Below, one piece after another: positions 1 through 7,179 of a stretch of DNA of 64,000 bases. The position numbers and the translations under genes were made by a program. Each line of letters starts with the position of its first letter. The first letter of the stretch is position 1. The DNA lies in NCBI GenBank assembly GCA_024681795.1, contig JAILAD010000078.1:62001-126000 (forward strand), written 5' to 3'. Under the pieces are notes generated by a model. That model had not been told where the DNA came from. It did not search any database and saw only the letters and a list, made by a program, of their open reading frames with translations. Origin of the DNA: Lachnospiraceae bacterium. GTDB taxonomy: Bacteria > Bacillota > Clostridia > Lachnospirales > Lachnospiraceae.

Positions 1-62
1 TACCTGGTCCGTCCACACAAACCGATACTTCGGGTCTGCAATGCGGAATTATCATTGCCTGA
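1..62 (+). CDS. possible 3' end of a plus-strand gene cut by the window edge
   Basis: The third plus frame is open from the edge to a TGA at 60-62 and reads PGPSTQTDTSGLQCGIIIA. This is only 19 residues, so the family cannot be named. Its support is indirect: two hairpins follow at 77-92 and 97-112, the second with a T-run on the plus strand, as expected after a plus-strand gene. Chance readthrough is a real alternative. Confidence 0.25.
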   Translation, partial: PGPSTQTDTSGLQCGIIIA

Positions 63-96
63 AATGCGTGATAAATGTCCGGTTTACCGGACCAGA

Positions 97-119
97 CGGT
101 TTCTTTTAACCGGTTTTTT
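97..119 (+). terminator. Rho-independent terminator, plus strand
   Basis: CGGTT pairs with AACCG around a short loop (97-112) and is followed by a run of six T at 114-119. A second hairpin, GTCCGG-TTTA-CCGGAC, lies just upstream at 77-92. The T-run is on the plus strand, so this ends transcription entering from the left, not the minus-strand gene at 175-1299. Confidence 0.5.
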
Positions 120-174
120 GCATGACGCAGCATTCTTTTACCTGAACGGGCTTACGATATCGATATACGATTCA

Positions 175-1299
175 TCATAGACGCAGTTTTCTTTTTTCCA
201 AAACGGGCTTTTTGAAAATCTCCTGCAATTCATTTACAATTTGCTCGGAATAATCATTTTGAGTTTTTTTGGAACTTGCAAAAAAAGCAGACGGTACTCC
301 CTTTAACCTGAATGTTTCCTCTTTCAGATACGGATTATCGATTGCTAAAACGATGGAATTATTTCTTGTATATCTCCATTCCGAGTGGTCACCGGAGGAA
401 TCATATTCATAAATCATTTCATAAGCAATACCTTTTACGGCACTGTACGGATGAATCAGTCCGCTTGGGTTACCGACTTCTGTGCTGTTAAATTCAGTTG
501 CAGATGCAACACGGAAAAGAAAATTCATTTCATCCAGTTCCAGACAACCGTCACAAATAACCCTTGTCGGAGTAAAAAAAGAATACTCTTCCTGATTCTT
601 TTTTAAGTATTCAAGACGTTCCTCCAGATCTTTTGAAGATAGACTTCTGATTGTAGAATCCGGAGAGATATAATGCGCGGTTTTATGAGCCGGAAGAAGA
701 GCCGGGTCTTCTGCTCGTTTCGGAAGCATGGCTGTATACTTTGATAAACATTGATTGCAAATTACTCCGTCAGTCAGCTTATGAAGCTTGAAAAATGATT
801 CCGTTTTATTATTCTTGCAGTAAATACAATATTTCCACTTTGCATTGGGATCATTCGCAATTCTTTCATCTTTGTATTCTTCGCCGAGAATTTCCGCACC
901 CACGCTCATTCCGTCCGCCGAAAGTTTCATATCGTTTATTGTTCCGAGAACACCAAGTCCTCCGGCGAGGAAAATATTCACTGCAAAGATTTTTACTGTT
1001 CTTCTTCCCAGTGCCTCATAGTATTCATAGACTTCTTTTACACCGGCTTCACCGTTTTCTATGCGTTCCAGTAATTTTTTCGTCTTTAAGAAACCAAGAA
1101 GATTAATCACGAACATTACCAACATGGCAACACCGTAAATCAAAATGCATAATACCAATCCGACAACCAGAAGGTAAATAAGCAAACCTGTCCAGATACG
1201 AAGGTTTTTCTTTATGGCTTCCTTCTGTGCCTCCAGATATTCGCTTTCCGTCATTGGTGTTTCTTCAAAGGTTTCTTCTTTTAAATTCGTGCCGTCCAT
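175..1299 (-). CDS. membrane protein with zinc-ribbon and PH-like C-terminal region
   Basis: A 374-residue protein not matched to a named family. Residues about 35-75 contain a long hydrophobic stretch (one or two membrane segments) and a further hydrophobic segment lies near 105-125. Next comes a four-cysteine zinc ribbon: CIYC near 158 and CNQC about 20 residues later. A third CxxC (CDGC) follows near residue 250. The C-terminal part alternates hydrophobic and polar residues, as in bacterial PH-like domains, but this is inference. The start ATG at 1299 follows a purine-rich GGGGGAAAAG site. A -35/-10 pair lies upstream (1358-1386). Role unknown; a membrane-anchored metal-binding sensor or adaptor is possible. 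Confidence 0.7.
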   Translation of the reverse strand: MDGTNLKEETFEETPMTESEYLEAQKEAIKKNLRIWTGLLIYLLVVGLVLCILIYGVAMLVMFVINLLGFLKTKKLLERIENGEAGVKEVYEYYEALGRRTVKIFAVNIFLAGGLGVLGTINDMKLSADGMSVGAEILGEEYKDERIANDPNAKWKYCIYCKNNKTESFFKLHKLTDGVICNQCLSKYTAMLPKRAEDPALLPAHKTAHYISPDSTIRSLSSKDLEERLEYLKKNQEEYSFFTPTRVICDGCLELDEMNFLFRVASATEFNSTEVGNPSGLIHPYSAVKGIAYEMIYEYDSSGDHSEWRYTRNNSIVLAIDNPYLKEETFRLKGVPSAFFASSKKTQNDYSEQIVNELQEIFKKPVLEKRKLRL

Positions 1300-1357
1300 G
1301 TCTTTTCCCCCTTTTCTGTCCCGCTGTATTTTTTTCGATTTTTTTACACTGATTTTT

Positions 1358-1386
1358 AGTTTACTCCATCATTGCTTTTACTGCAA
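1358..1386 (-). promoter_or_regulatory. putative sigma-A promoter of the zinc-ribbon membrane protein gene
   Basis: On the minus strand TTGCAG (1381-1386) and TAAACT (1358-1363) are separated by 17 bases. Both elements deviate from consensus, so this is a moderate candidate located about 60 bases before the ATG at 1299. Confidence 0.4.
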
Positions 1387-1417
1387 CAAAATGCCGGAAT
1401 CAACACACTCATTGCAG

Positions 1418-2269
1418 TTAAAATTTGAAATAATTTGCAATAATTCCATTGCCTTCTATGCGGCATTCAAACAAACAGCCGTCATATTCGCCTTTCAGGT
1501 CGTTTCCCGATGTTGTAATAAATAAAGTATTTAAATCCGGTCCGAAGCAGCAGGAAGTAACATTTGTTGCATCCACGTGAATGAGGGCAAGCAATTCACC
1601 TGTTTTCCCGTCTCTTTTTTCGATTCGGTGTCCTCCCCAGATTGCAACATATAAATTATCATCGGCATCGATACACATCCCGTCAGGGATTCCGTTTTCC
1701 GTTTTGAATAATATTTCTCTGTCTGAAATTTCATTTGTTTCAGAATCGTAACGATAACGGAAAATTGCTTTTTTCGGGGAATCCGAGAAATAAAATGTCT
1801 GATTGTCCTTACTCCATGCCATCCCGTTCGATATTTCGGTATTTTTTTGCATATATTTTAATTTCCTGTTATCGAGACAATACAGGTTTCCTTCCGGCTC
1901 ATATTCCCCTTCCCCAACACTGGAACCGAACCAGATTCGTCCTTTTGAATCTGCTTTTGCATCGTTTGAGCGAAGGTAAGGCTTGAATTCTTTTGTCAGA
2001 TCAAGAAAAAGCCGGATTTCATCTTTGGAATTCAGTAAATACAGTCCGTTTTTTGCTGCCAAAAGAAAGCCGTCCGAATCAGAAAGCGGGATTGCCGCAC
2101 CGATTGGTTCGTTAAAGGTAAAGGAGTGCTTCTGCCCTGCTCTCATCGTAATAATTCTGTTATTTATAATATCAACCCAAGAATACCGATTGAATCGCGG
2201 ATCATAAAAAGGTGATTCGCCGAGAGCATAGCGTTCTGTATCAATTGCTTTTGCATAATATTCTTTCAT
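1418..2269 (-). CDS. SMP-30/gluconolactonase/LRE family hydrolase
   Basis: A 283-residue six-bladed beta-propeller of the SMP-30/regucalcin family, metal-dependent lactonases acting on sugar lactones. The typical opening is present (GESPFYDPRFNRYSWVDI, with the metal-ligand Glu in GESP), as are SNGMAW and NGIPDGMCIDADDNLYVAIW, which carry the Asn and Asp ligands. There is no signal peptide, so it should be cytoplasmic. Length matches the family. Neighbours do not indicate a sugar pathway, so the substrate is unknown. Confidence 0.85.
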   Translation of the reverse strand: MKEYYAKAIDTERYALGESPFYDPRFNRYSWVDIINNRIITMRAGQKHSFTFNEPIGAAIPLSDSDGFLLAAKNGLYLLNSKDEIRLFLDLTKEFKPYLRSNDAKADSKGRIWFGSSVGEGEYEPEGNLYCLDNRKLKYMQKNTEISNGMAWSKDNQTFYFSDSPKKAIFRYRYDSETNEISDREILFKTENGIPDGMCIDADDNLYVAIWGGHRIEKRDGKTGELLALIHVDATNVTSCCFGPDLNTLFITTSGNDLKGEYDGCLFECRIEGNGIIANYFKF

Positions 2270-2294
2270 AAACAGTTATCCTTTCATTTGACAA

Positions 2295-2322
2295 AAATGA
2301 CCTCCGTGACGGGAGGCCATTT
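2295..2322 (-). terminator. terminator after the AI-2E permease gene
   Basis: On the minus strand AAATGGCCTCC pairs with GGAGGTCATTT (one G-U pair), followed by TT. It begins 8 bases beyond the stop codon of the AI-2E family gene. Confidence 0.65.
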
Positions 2323-2329
2323 AAATCCG

Positions 2330-3733
2330 CTATTTGTTTTTCTTTTTTAACCATTTTGGCAGCTTGAGTACGCGCCCTATTTTATTAAGCGACCTTACCT
2401 GGTAATCGGGAATGTGTTTAACAAACGCATTTGTTTCGGAATCGATATAATCAAGATTTTTGTAATTCTCAGTATCTTTAGGCAACTCTTTTTTGCCGAG
2501 TTTGGTTTCAATAAATGTTTTTACAGCAGCATACAGGACGGCAAACAACGGAACACCGATAATCATTCCCGGAACTCCCCAGATTCCGCCGAATAAAGTA
2601 ATGGAAAAGATAACCCATAATCCGGATACGCCGGTGGACTCTCCGAGAATTTTAGGTCCGAGAATATTTCCGTCAAACTGCTGAAGTAAAATGACAAATA
2701 TTACGAAATATAAACTCTTTATCGGACTGATTAAGAATAACAGGATAAAGCAGGGAATGGCTCCGAAAATCGGCCCGAAAAACGGTATGATATTTGTCAC
2801 ACCGATAATCATGGCTATTAAGACCGGATAATCAAACTTCAGAATATAGCACATAATTAAAGCGATAAATCCGATAATCAGGGAATCAACCAGTTTTCCC
2901 ACAATGAAACCGCTGAATTTACTGTTGGTAAATCTTAAATTATTGATAAATTTATTTGCTGTTTTTGTGCCGAGGATTGCATAAAACACCTTCTTAAACT
3001 GAGCTGAGAATTTCTCTTTTTCGGCAATGATATAGATGGAAAAAATCAAACCGATAATGATATCCCAAACGGTAGAAAAGAATCCCCAGATTTTAACTGC
3101 ACCGGTATTTGCCAGTTCCCTGATTTTCGGCAAGAGCGTATTGTCTCTCCATGTAAAGAATACATCCTTATACTCTTCCCAATTGTTTTCGACGATTTTG
3201 GCAACATCGGGATATTTGTTTTCAAGAAATGAAATATATTGATTGAAATTATTGTAGTACTGATTGGATTTTTTAACGATGTTGGTAATACTGTCTTTTA
3301 TTTGGGGAATAACCGAATACAAAAAAGCATAACACAATAAAGCGACAAATAATAAAGTTAAAATAATGGAAATAGTTCTTTTAAGTCGAAAGCGTGATTT
3401 TTGTTTTTTCTCATAAGCTGCTTTTTCTTCGTCGTTCATTTCGGTTTCGTAACGATGCTGTTCGGAAAGCAGCTTATCCTGAATTTCTTTTTTCTTTTTC
3501 GGAGTGGTAAAGAAATAGACCAGCCGATGCTCAATGAAATTTACAATCGGAATCAGCAGGAATGAAATGATAAGTCCGTCAATTATTGGTGACAGAATAC
3601 CAAGAGTAGTTGAGATAAACTTGGAAACGTTTTCTCCGTGATAAATCAGATAGCAAAATGTGATGGCAATTAAGGAAACAATTAAAAGTGTAACGCCTAT
3701 CTGGATATATTTTTTTTCAAAGAAGTTTTTCAT
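2330..3733 (-). CDS. AI-2E family transporter (UPF0118, YtvI/PerM-like)
   Basis: A 467-residue polytopic membrane protein of the AI-2E/PerM family. Two N-terminal hydrophobic helices (about 10-70) are followed by a charged cytoplasmic stretch, another helix near 115-140, a large soluble section, and a cluster of C-terminal helices including the family signature region VLIAMIIGVTNIIPFFGPIFGA. Family members have been linked to autoinducer-2 export or Na+/H+ antiport; the substrate here cannot be read from sequence. The tail is highly basic (LPKWLKKKNK). It is a single gene with its own terminator. Confidence 0.88.
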   Translation of the reverse strand: MKNFFEKKYIQIGVTLLIVSLIAITFCYLIYHGENVSKFISTTLGILSPIIDGLIISFLLIPIVNFIEHRLVYFFTTPKKKKEIQDKLLSEQHRYETEMNDEEKAAYEKKQKSRFRLKRTISIILTLLFVALLCYAFLYSVIPQIKDSITNIVKKSNQYYNNFNQYISFLENKYPDVAKIVENNWEEYKDVFFTWRDNTLLPKIRELANTGAVKIWGFFSTVWDIIIGLIFSIYIIAEKEKFSAQFKKVFYAILGTKTANKFINNLRFTNSKFSGFIVGKLVDSLIIGFIALIMCYILKFDYPVLIAMIIGVTNIIPFFGPIFGAIPCFILLFLISPIKSLYFVIFVILLQQFDGNILGPKILGESTGVSGLWVIFSITLFGGIWGVPGMIIGVPLFAVLYAAVKTFIETKLGKKELPKDTENYKNLDYIDSETNAFVKHIPDYQVRSLNKIGRVLKLPKWLKKKNK

Positions 3734-3853
3734 CTTCCTTTTCCCCTGTCGAATTATTCTTAATACAAAGTAAATACACTATTATTTTATCACGATTCAA
3801 TAGGGATTAAAAGAAAAATAAAACAGTCAGAATGCATTTTTTAATCAGCTGAA

Positions 3854-4225
3854 TCAGGGCTTTATTTCCGTGGAATAATACGGAACATATAATTTCTGAC
3901 CGGCACGGATGTCATTTACATCCTTCAGTGAATTCATGAATTTTACTTCTTCGATATAGTCGGATACGGATGAATAACCGAGGGTGTGTTCTTTTGCAAT
4001 GGAAGTTAAGGTTTCGCCCTGTTTGACTTCCACGGAAGTGTAATATTTAATCATCGGCTTCTCTTCTTTTGCATTTACCGGTTTGGAAAGGAAGAAAATG
4101 ATATTTGCAACCGTTAATAGAAATGAAACAGCAATCAGAAATCGAACGGAATATTTACGGATCATTCGGTTTCTGCGTTCGATTTTTCTTTTATTCCATT
4201 TCATTCTTCTTTCTTCCAGTGTCAT
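3854..4225 (-). CDS. yneA: YneA-like SOS cell division suppressor (TM plus LysM)
   Basis: A 123-residue protein: basic N-terminus, one membrane helix at about 28-48 (FLIAVSFLLTVANIIFFL), then an extracellular LysM domain at about 64-115 (VKQGETLTSIAKEHTLGY ... IRAGQKLYVPY). This is the architecture of YneA, the SOS-induced inhibitor of FtsZ-dependent division in Bacillus. It is transcribed divergently from lexA, as yneA is in Bacillus. Its promoter contains GAAC-N4-GTTC-type operators, so SOS induction is well supported. The name rests on architecture and context rather than on strong sequence identity. Confidence 0.8.
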   Translation of the reverse strand: MTLEERRMKWNKRKIERRNRMIRKYSVRFLIAVSFLLTVANIIFFLSKPVNAKEEKPMIKYYTSVEVKQGETLTSIAKEHTLGYSSVSDYIEEVKFMNSLKDVNDIRAGQKLYVPYYSTEIKP

Positions 4226-4292
4226 TTTGCTCTCCTCCGATTACTGTATGATTGGTTTATACTTCCACAGAACAAATGCAAACATTTATTCC

Positions 4293-4304
4293 GAACAACA
4301 GTTC
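4293..4304. promoter_or_regulatory. LexA (SOS) box 1
   Basis: GAACAACAGTTC matches the Gram-positive LexA core GAAC-N4-GTTC exactly; flanking bases give CGAAC...GTTCT. It lies 7 bases downstream of the -10 of the yneA-like promoter, over the expected start of transcription, a good place for repression. Confidence 0.8.
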
Positions 4305-4311
4305 TGTATGT

Positions 4312-4340
4312 ATAATACAAACATTCGTTTGGGCTGTCAA
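4312..4340 (-). promoter_or_regulatory. strong promoter of the yneA-like gene
   Basis: Minus strand: TTGACA (4335-4340), 17-base spacer, TATTAT (4312-4317). The spacer contains the palindrome CAAAC-ATTC-GTTTG (4318-4331), which is the SOS core with one symmetric change per arm (AAAC/GTTT for GAAC/GTTC). Confidence 0.75.
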
Positions 4341-4371
4341 TATAATTTTACAAAAAATCGAACAAATTTTT

Positions 4372-4385
4372 GGAATATATGTTTG
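4372..4385. promoter_or_regulatory. LexA (SOS) box 2, lexA side
   Basis: GGAATATATGTTTG agrees with the Bacillus consensus CGAACATATGTTCG at 11 of 14 positions. It overlaps the proposed lexA -35 (TTGCTT, 4383-4388), consistent with autoregulation. A further half-site CGAAC lies at 4359-4363. Confidence 0.6.
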
Positions 4386-4411
4386 CTTTTTTGGCGGAGG
4401 TATGTTATTCT
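4383..4411 (+). promoter_or_regulatory. putative lexA promoter
   Basis: TTGCTT (4383-4388), 17-base spacer, TATTCT (4406-4411), about 65 bases before the lexA ATG. The elements are imperfect, but the overlap with SOS box 2 supports it. Confidence 0.5.
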
Positions 4412-4476
4412 GTATTTGTAAATACTGAATTTAAGCAGTTTTCGTTTGAAAATGATTTATAATACGGAGGTGCTTT

Positions 4477-5103
4477 ATGGCAAAAGGAAAGATCAGTTCC
4501 AAGCAGAAAGAAATCCTTGAATTCTTAAAGGAAGAAATTTTAAGAAAGGGCTATCCGCCTTCAGTACGTGAAATCTGTGATGCGGTAAACCTGAAGTCTA
4601 CTTCTTCCGTTTTCGCACATCTTGAAACTCTTGAAAAGAACGGATATATCCGTAAAGATCCTACCAAGCCCCGTGCAATAGAAATTGTTGATGATTCTTT
4701 TCAGCAGGTTCGTACCGAAATGACTTCCATTCCGATTGTCGGAACAGTTGCCGCAGGACAGCCGATTCTTGCGGAAGAAAACATTATCGGCTTCTTTCCT
4801 ATTCCGATGGAACTTGTTCCGAATTCCGAGACATTTGCCCTTAAGGTAAAAGGAGACAGCATGATTAATGCCGGTATTTTTAACGGGGATTCGATATTTG
4901 TCGAGAAATGTGATACTGCAAAAAACGGCGATACCGTTGTTGCCCTGGTTGAAGATTCCGCTACCGTAAAGACGTTCTATAAAGAAAACGGTCATTATCG
5001 TCTGCAACCGGAAAATGATACAATGGATCCGATAATTGTGGATGATGTAAAGATTCTCGGAAAAGTGTTCGGAGTATTTCGTTTATATCATAACGGAAAA
5101 TAA
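4477..5103 (+). CDS. lexA: SOS-response transcriptional repressor LexA
   Basis: A 208-residue LexA of normal length. The N-terminal winged helix (about 1-65) contains YPPSVREICDAVNLKSTSSV. The self-cleavage site is Ala93-Gly94 in VGTVAAGQP. The catalytic dyad is Ser128 (KGDSMINAG) and Lys165 (SATVKTF). RecA filaments trigger autoproteolysis, which derepresses SOS genes. Start: ATG after GGAGG (spacing 8). SOS boxes lie upstream and the divergent neighbour is a yneA-like division inhibitor. It is one of only two clear plus-strand genes here. Confidence 0.98.
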   Translation: MAKGKISSKQKEILEFLKEEILRKGYPPSVREICDAVNLKSTSSVFAHLETLEKNGYIRKDPTKPRAIEIVDDSFQQVRTEMTSIPIVGTVAAGQPILAEENIIGFFPIPMELVPNSETFALKVKGDSMINAGIFNGDSIFVEKCDTAKNGDTVVALVEDSATVKTFYKENGHYRLQPENDTMDPIIVDDVKILGKVFGVFRLYHNGK

Positions 5104-5134
5104 ATACGGAAAAAGAATATATAAAACTAAAAAG

Positions 5135-5164
5135 AGCAGGCTGTATGTTACAGTCTGCTTTTTT
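5135..5164. terminator. bidirectional terminator between lexA and rsfS
   Basis: AGCAGGCTGTA and TACAGTCTGCT form an 11-bp stem (one G-U pair) with a 3-base loop and a T-run to 5164 on the plus strand. The minus strand also ends in CTTTTTAG, so it probably serves lexA and the convergent rsfS cluster. Confidence 0.85.
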
Positions 5165-5196
5165 CAGGAACGGGGCCTTTTTCAATGTCTTCATTT

Positions 5197-5550
5197 TTAT
5201 GAAAGAAAATCCTTCAATTCGATAAACTCAGCATCTCTCCAGATGCGTTCGAGGTTATAATATTCTCTGCTCTCTTTATCAAATAAATGAATAATAAAAT
5301 CACCGTAATCCATTAAAATCCAGTTGGCATTTTGATATCCTTCGGATTGTTTGCAGAATACTTTCTTTTTATCGAGTGCTTCGGATACGTAATCCGATAA
5401 CGCTCTTACATGATTTACATTTTTTCCTGTGGCGATAATAAAATAGTCTCCGAGCGTGGAAACTTTGCTGATGTCAATAATTCGAATGTCCTCTGCCAGT
5501 TTTTCGTCCAGAACGGATACTGCCAGTGAGGCACTTTCTTTAATATCCAT
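5197..5550 (-). CDS. rsfS: ribosomal silencing factor RsfS
   Basis: A 117-residue RsfS/Iojap (DUF143) protein, which binds L14 on the 50S subunit and blocks subunit joining in starvation. Characteristic segments are DIRIIDISKVSTLGDYFIIATG, QSEGYQNANWILMDYGDFIIHLFD and YYNLERIW. Length is normal. It is the last gene of the obgE-yhbY-nadD cluster, its usual position in Firmicutes. Confidence 0.96.
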   Translation of the reverse strand: MDIKESASLAVSVLDEKLAEDIRIIDISKVSTLGDYFIIATGKNVNHVRALSDYVSEALDKKKVFCKQSEGYQNANWILMDYGDFIIHLFDKESREYYNLERIWRDAEFIELKDFLS

Positions 5551-5649
5551 ATTTTTACGGCTCCTTTATCTGATACTGATTCGGTTATAATTTTCTGTTC
5601 GTGTAAATACGATGTTATACAGAATCATTTCCGTATAATTTTAGAATAA

Positions 5650-6840
5650 TTATTTAAGAAAAACCTTATAATATTCATATGCCTGCTTTGTAGTCGGATC
5701 AATGGCCTTAATTTTATTATTCGGTCTGGAATCAAGATATAACAAAGTTTCTTCCAGTATGTTTGCGGCACATTTGTTCAGGTCATTCTTTGCGATTTGT
5801 CTGAATTCGTCAAGTTTCGGACTGTGATTTCTGCCGGGTTCTATGTAATCGGAAATAAAGATAATCAAGGTCAGAGGACTCATTCCGGGCTTTCCGGTTG
5901 TATGATAATAAATGGCATCCTCAATCTCCGGATCTTCAATTCCGTATTTTGCTTTTGCGAGTGCTGCGCCGGCATGAGCATGTAATAATTCAGGGTTCTT
6001 TAACTCCAGTTCGGAAACGGGATATCCGTATTCGCGGCATAAATCAACTTTGTCTTCCGTACTGAAGTATTTGGCACAGTCATGCAATAAAGCGGCGATT
6101 CTTACTTTGTTTACGTCCACATCGTGGATTTTGGCGAGCTCATCCGCCGTTTCGCACACACCCAGGGTGTGAGTGATTCTCTTGGGCTTTAAATCAAGTT
6201 TCAGAAGCGCCAGAATCTCGTTTTCTTTCATCGGGGAATGGTCATACAGATGTTTCTCTTCTGCGTAACAAATAACACTGTCGGGACATTCTGCCTGAAT
6301 TTTGTATGCGGGTGATTTGATTTTTAATGCCGCACGTAAGAGTGTTGCGGATACATCATATTTCTCGGCTTCCAAGAATTTAATTTTTGCGCCGTAATTC
6401 TTCTTAAGATAATCCGCTTTTTCTTTTTTGTCTTCTCTGTTTTGATCTTCCCGGTCTGCAACTATAATGGTTGCATTTTGGAAAATATATTCGAAATTTT
6501 TCCATTTTTCCATCATAAACAGCGTGTCGACACCGATTATGAAGTAAAATTTATCTTCCGGATACGTTTTCTTGAGTTCTGCAATGGTCTCGCAGGTATA
6601 TGTATTTCCGCCCCTGAATACTTCCAGGTCGCTGATTTCGAAATTCGGATAATTTTTAATGGCAAGACGGACCATTTCATAACGGTGTTTGGCATTTGAA
6701 ACGTCTGTTTTCATATAGGATACCCCGGTCGGGATAAAAATCACTTTTGACAGTGAAAATTCTTCCATTGCTTTATTCGCAATGTATAAATGACCGTTAT
6801 GAATTGGATCGAATGTTCCGCCGATAATACCGATTTTCAT
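5650..6840 (-). CDS. nadD: fused nicotinate-nucleotide adenylyltransferase (NadD) and YqeK HD hydrolase
   Basis: A 396-residue two-domain protein. Residues 1 to about 195 are NadD, which makes deamido-NAD from NaMN and ATP: GGTFDPIHNGHLYIA holds the HxGH nucleotidyl-transfer motif and VSATLLRAAL the ISSTxIR-like motif. Residues about 205-396 are a YqeK-type HD domain with RITHTLGVCETADELA and AALLHDCAKYF (His and HD metal ligands) and HAHAGAALAK. YqeK enzymes cleave diadenosine tetraphosphate symmetrically. In Bacillus these are adjacent separate genes; fusion is common in Lachnospiraceae. No frameshift signs. Confidence 0.95.
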   Translation of the reverse strand: MKIGIIGGTFDPIHNGHLYIANKAMEEFSLSKVIFIPTGVSYMKTDVSNAKHRYEMVRLAIKNYPNFEISDLEVFRGGNTYTCETIAELKKTYPEDKFYFIIGVDTLFMMEKWKNFEYIFQNATIIVADREDQNREDKKEKADYLKKNYGAKIKFLEAEKYDVSATLLRAALKIKSPAYKIQAECPDSVICYAEEKHLYDHSPMKENEILALLKLDLKPKRITHTLGVCETADELAKIHDVDVNKVRIAALLHDCAKYFSTEDKVDLCREYGYPVSELELKNPELLHAHAGAALAKAKYGIEDPEIEDAIYYHTTGKPGMSPLTLIIFISDYIEPGRNHSPKLDEFRQIAKNDLNKCAANILEETLLYLDSRPNNKIKAIDPTTKQAYEYYKVFLK

Positions 6841-6855
6841 GGCTTTTTCTCCGTC

Positions 6856-7155
6856 TTATGCTTTAGGTAATATGATTTCAGGTTTTTCCTTAAAGGGCTT
6901 GTACAGAATCAGTTTTTTCCCAATGCTGCAAACGAAGGTTGCACCGGTTCTTTCCGCAATCATTTCGCCCAGTTCTCTCGGGTCATCCTGACAGTTTTTT
7001 AATACGGAAAGCTTAATTATTTCCCTTGTATTGAATGCTTCCTGTACGGCAGCGGTCAGTTCGGGTGTCAGGGATGATTTTCCGACCTGAAAAAGGGCTT
7101 CCGTATGATTTGCCAGTCCGCGTAAGTATGCACGTTGTTTACTTGTTAAATTCAC
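6856..7155 (-). CDS. yhbY: YhbY family ribosome-associated RNA-binding protein
   Basis: A 99-residue CRM-domain protein. It starts with LTSKQRAYLRGLAN and has the family GxG-type loop as FQVGKSSLTPEL. YhbY binds pre-50S particles and is thought to help 50S maturation. It sits between obgE and nadD, the conserved order. The ATG is preceded by a GGAGAA site. Confidence 0.95.
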   Translation of the reverse strand: MNLTSKQRAYLRGLANHTEALFQVGKSSLTPELTAAVQEAFNTREIIKLSVLKNCQDDPRELGEMIAERTGATFVCSIGKKLILYKPFKEKPEIILPKA

Positions 7156-7179
7156 TGTTTTTCTCCTGAATGGTTACAT

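Noticed and set aside
4561-5007. 148-residue open frame antisense to lexA
   Set aside because: It lies entirely inside lexA, has no ribosome site and reads as the shadow of a conserved gene.
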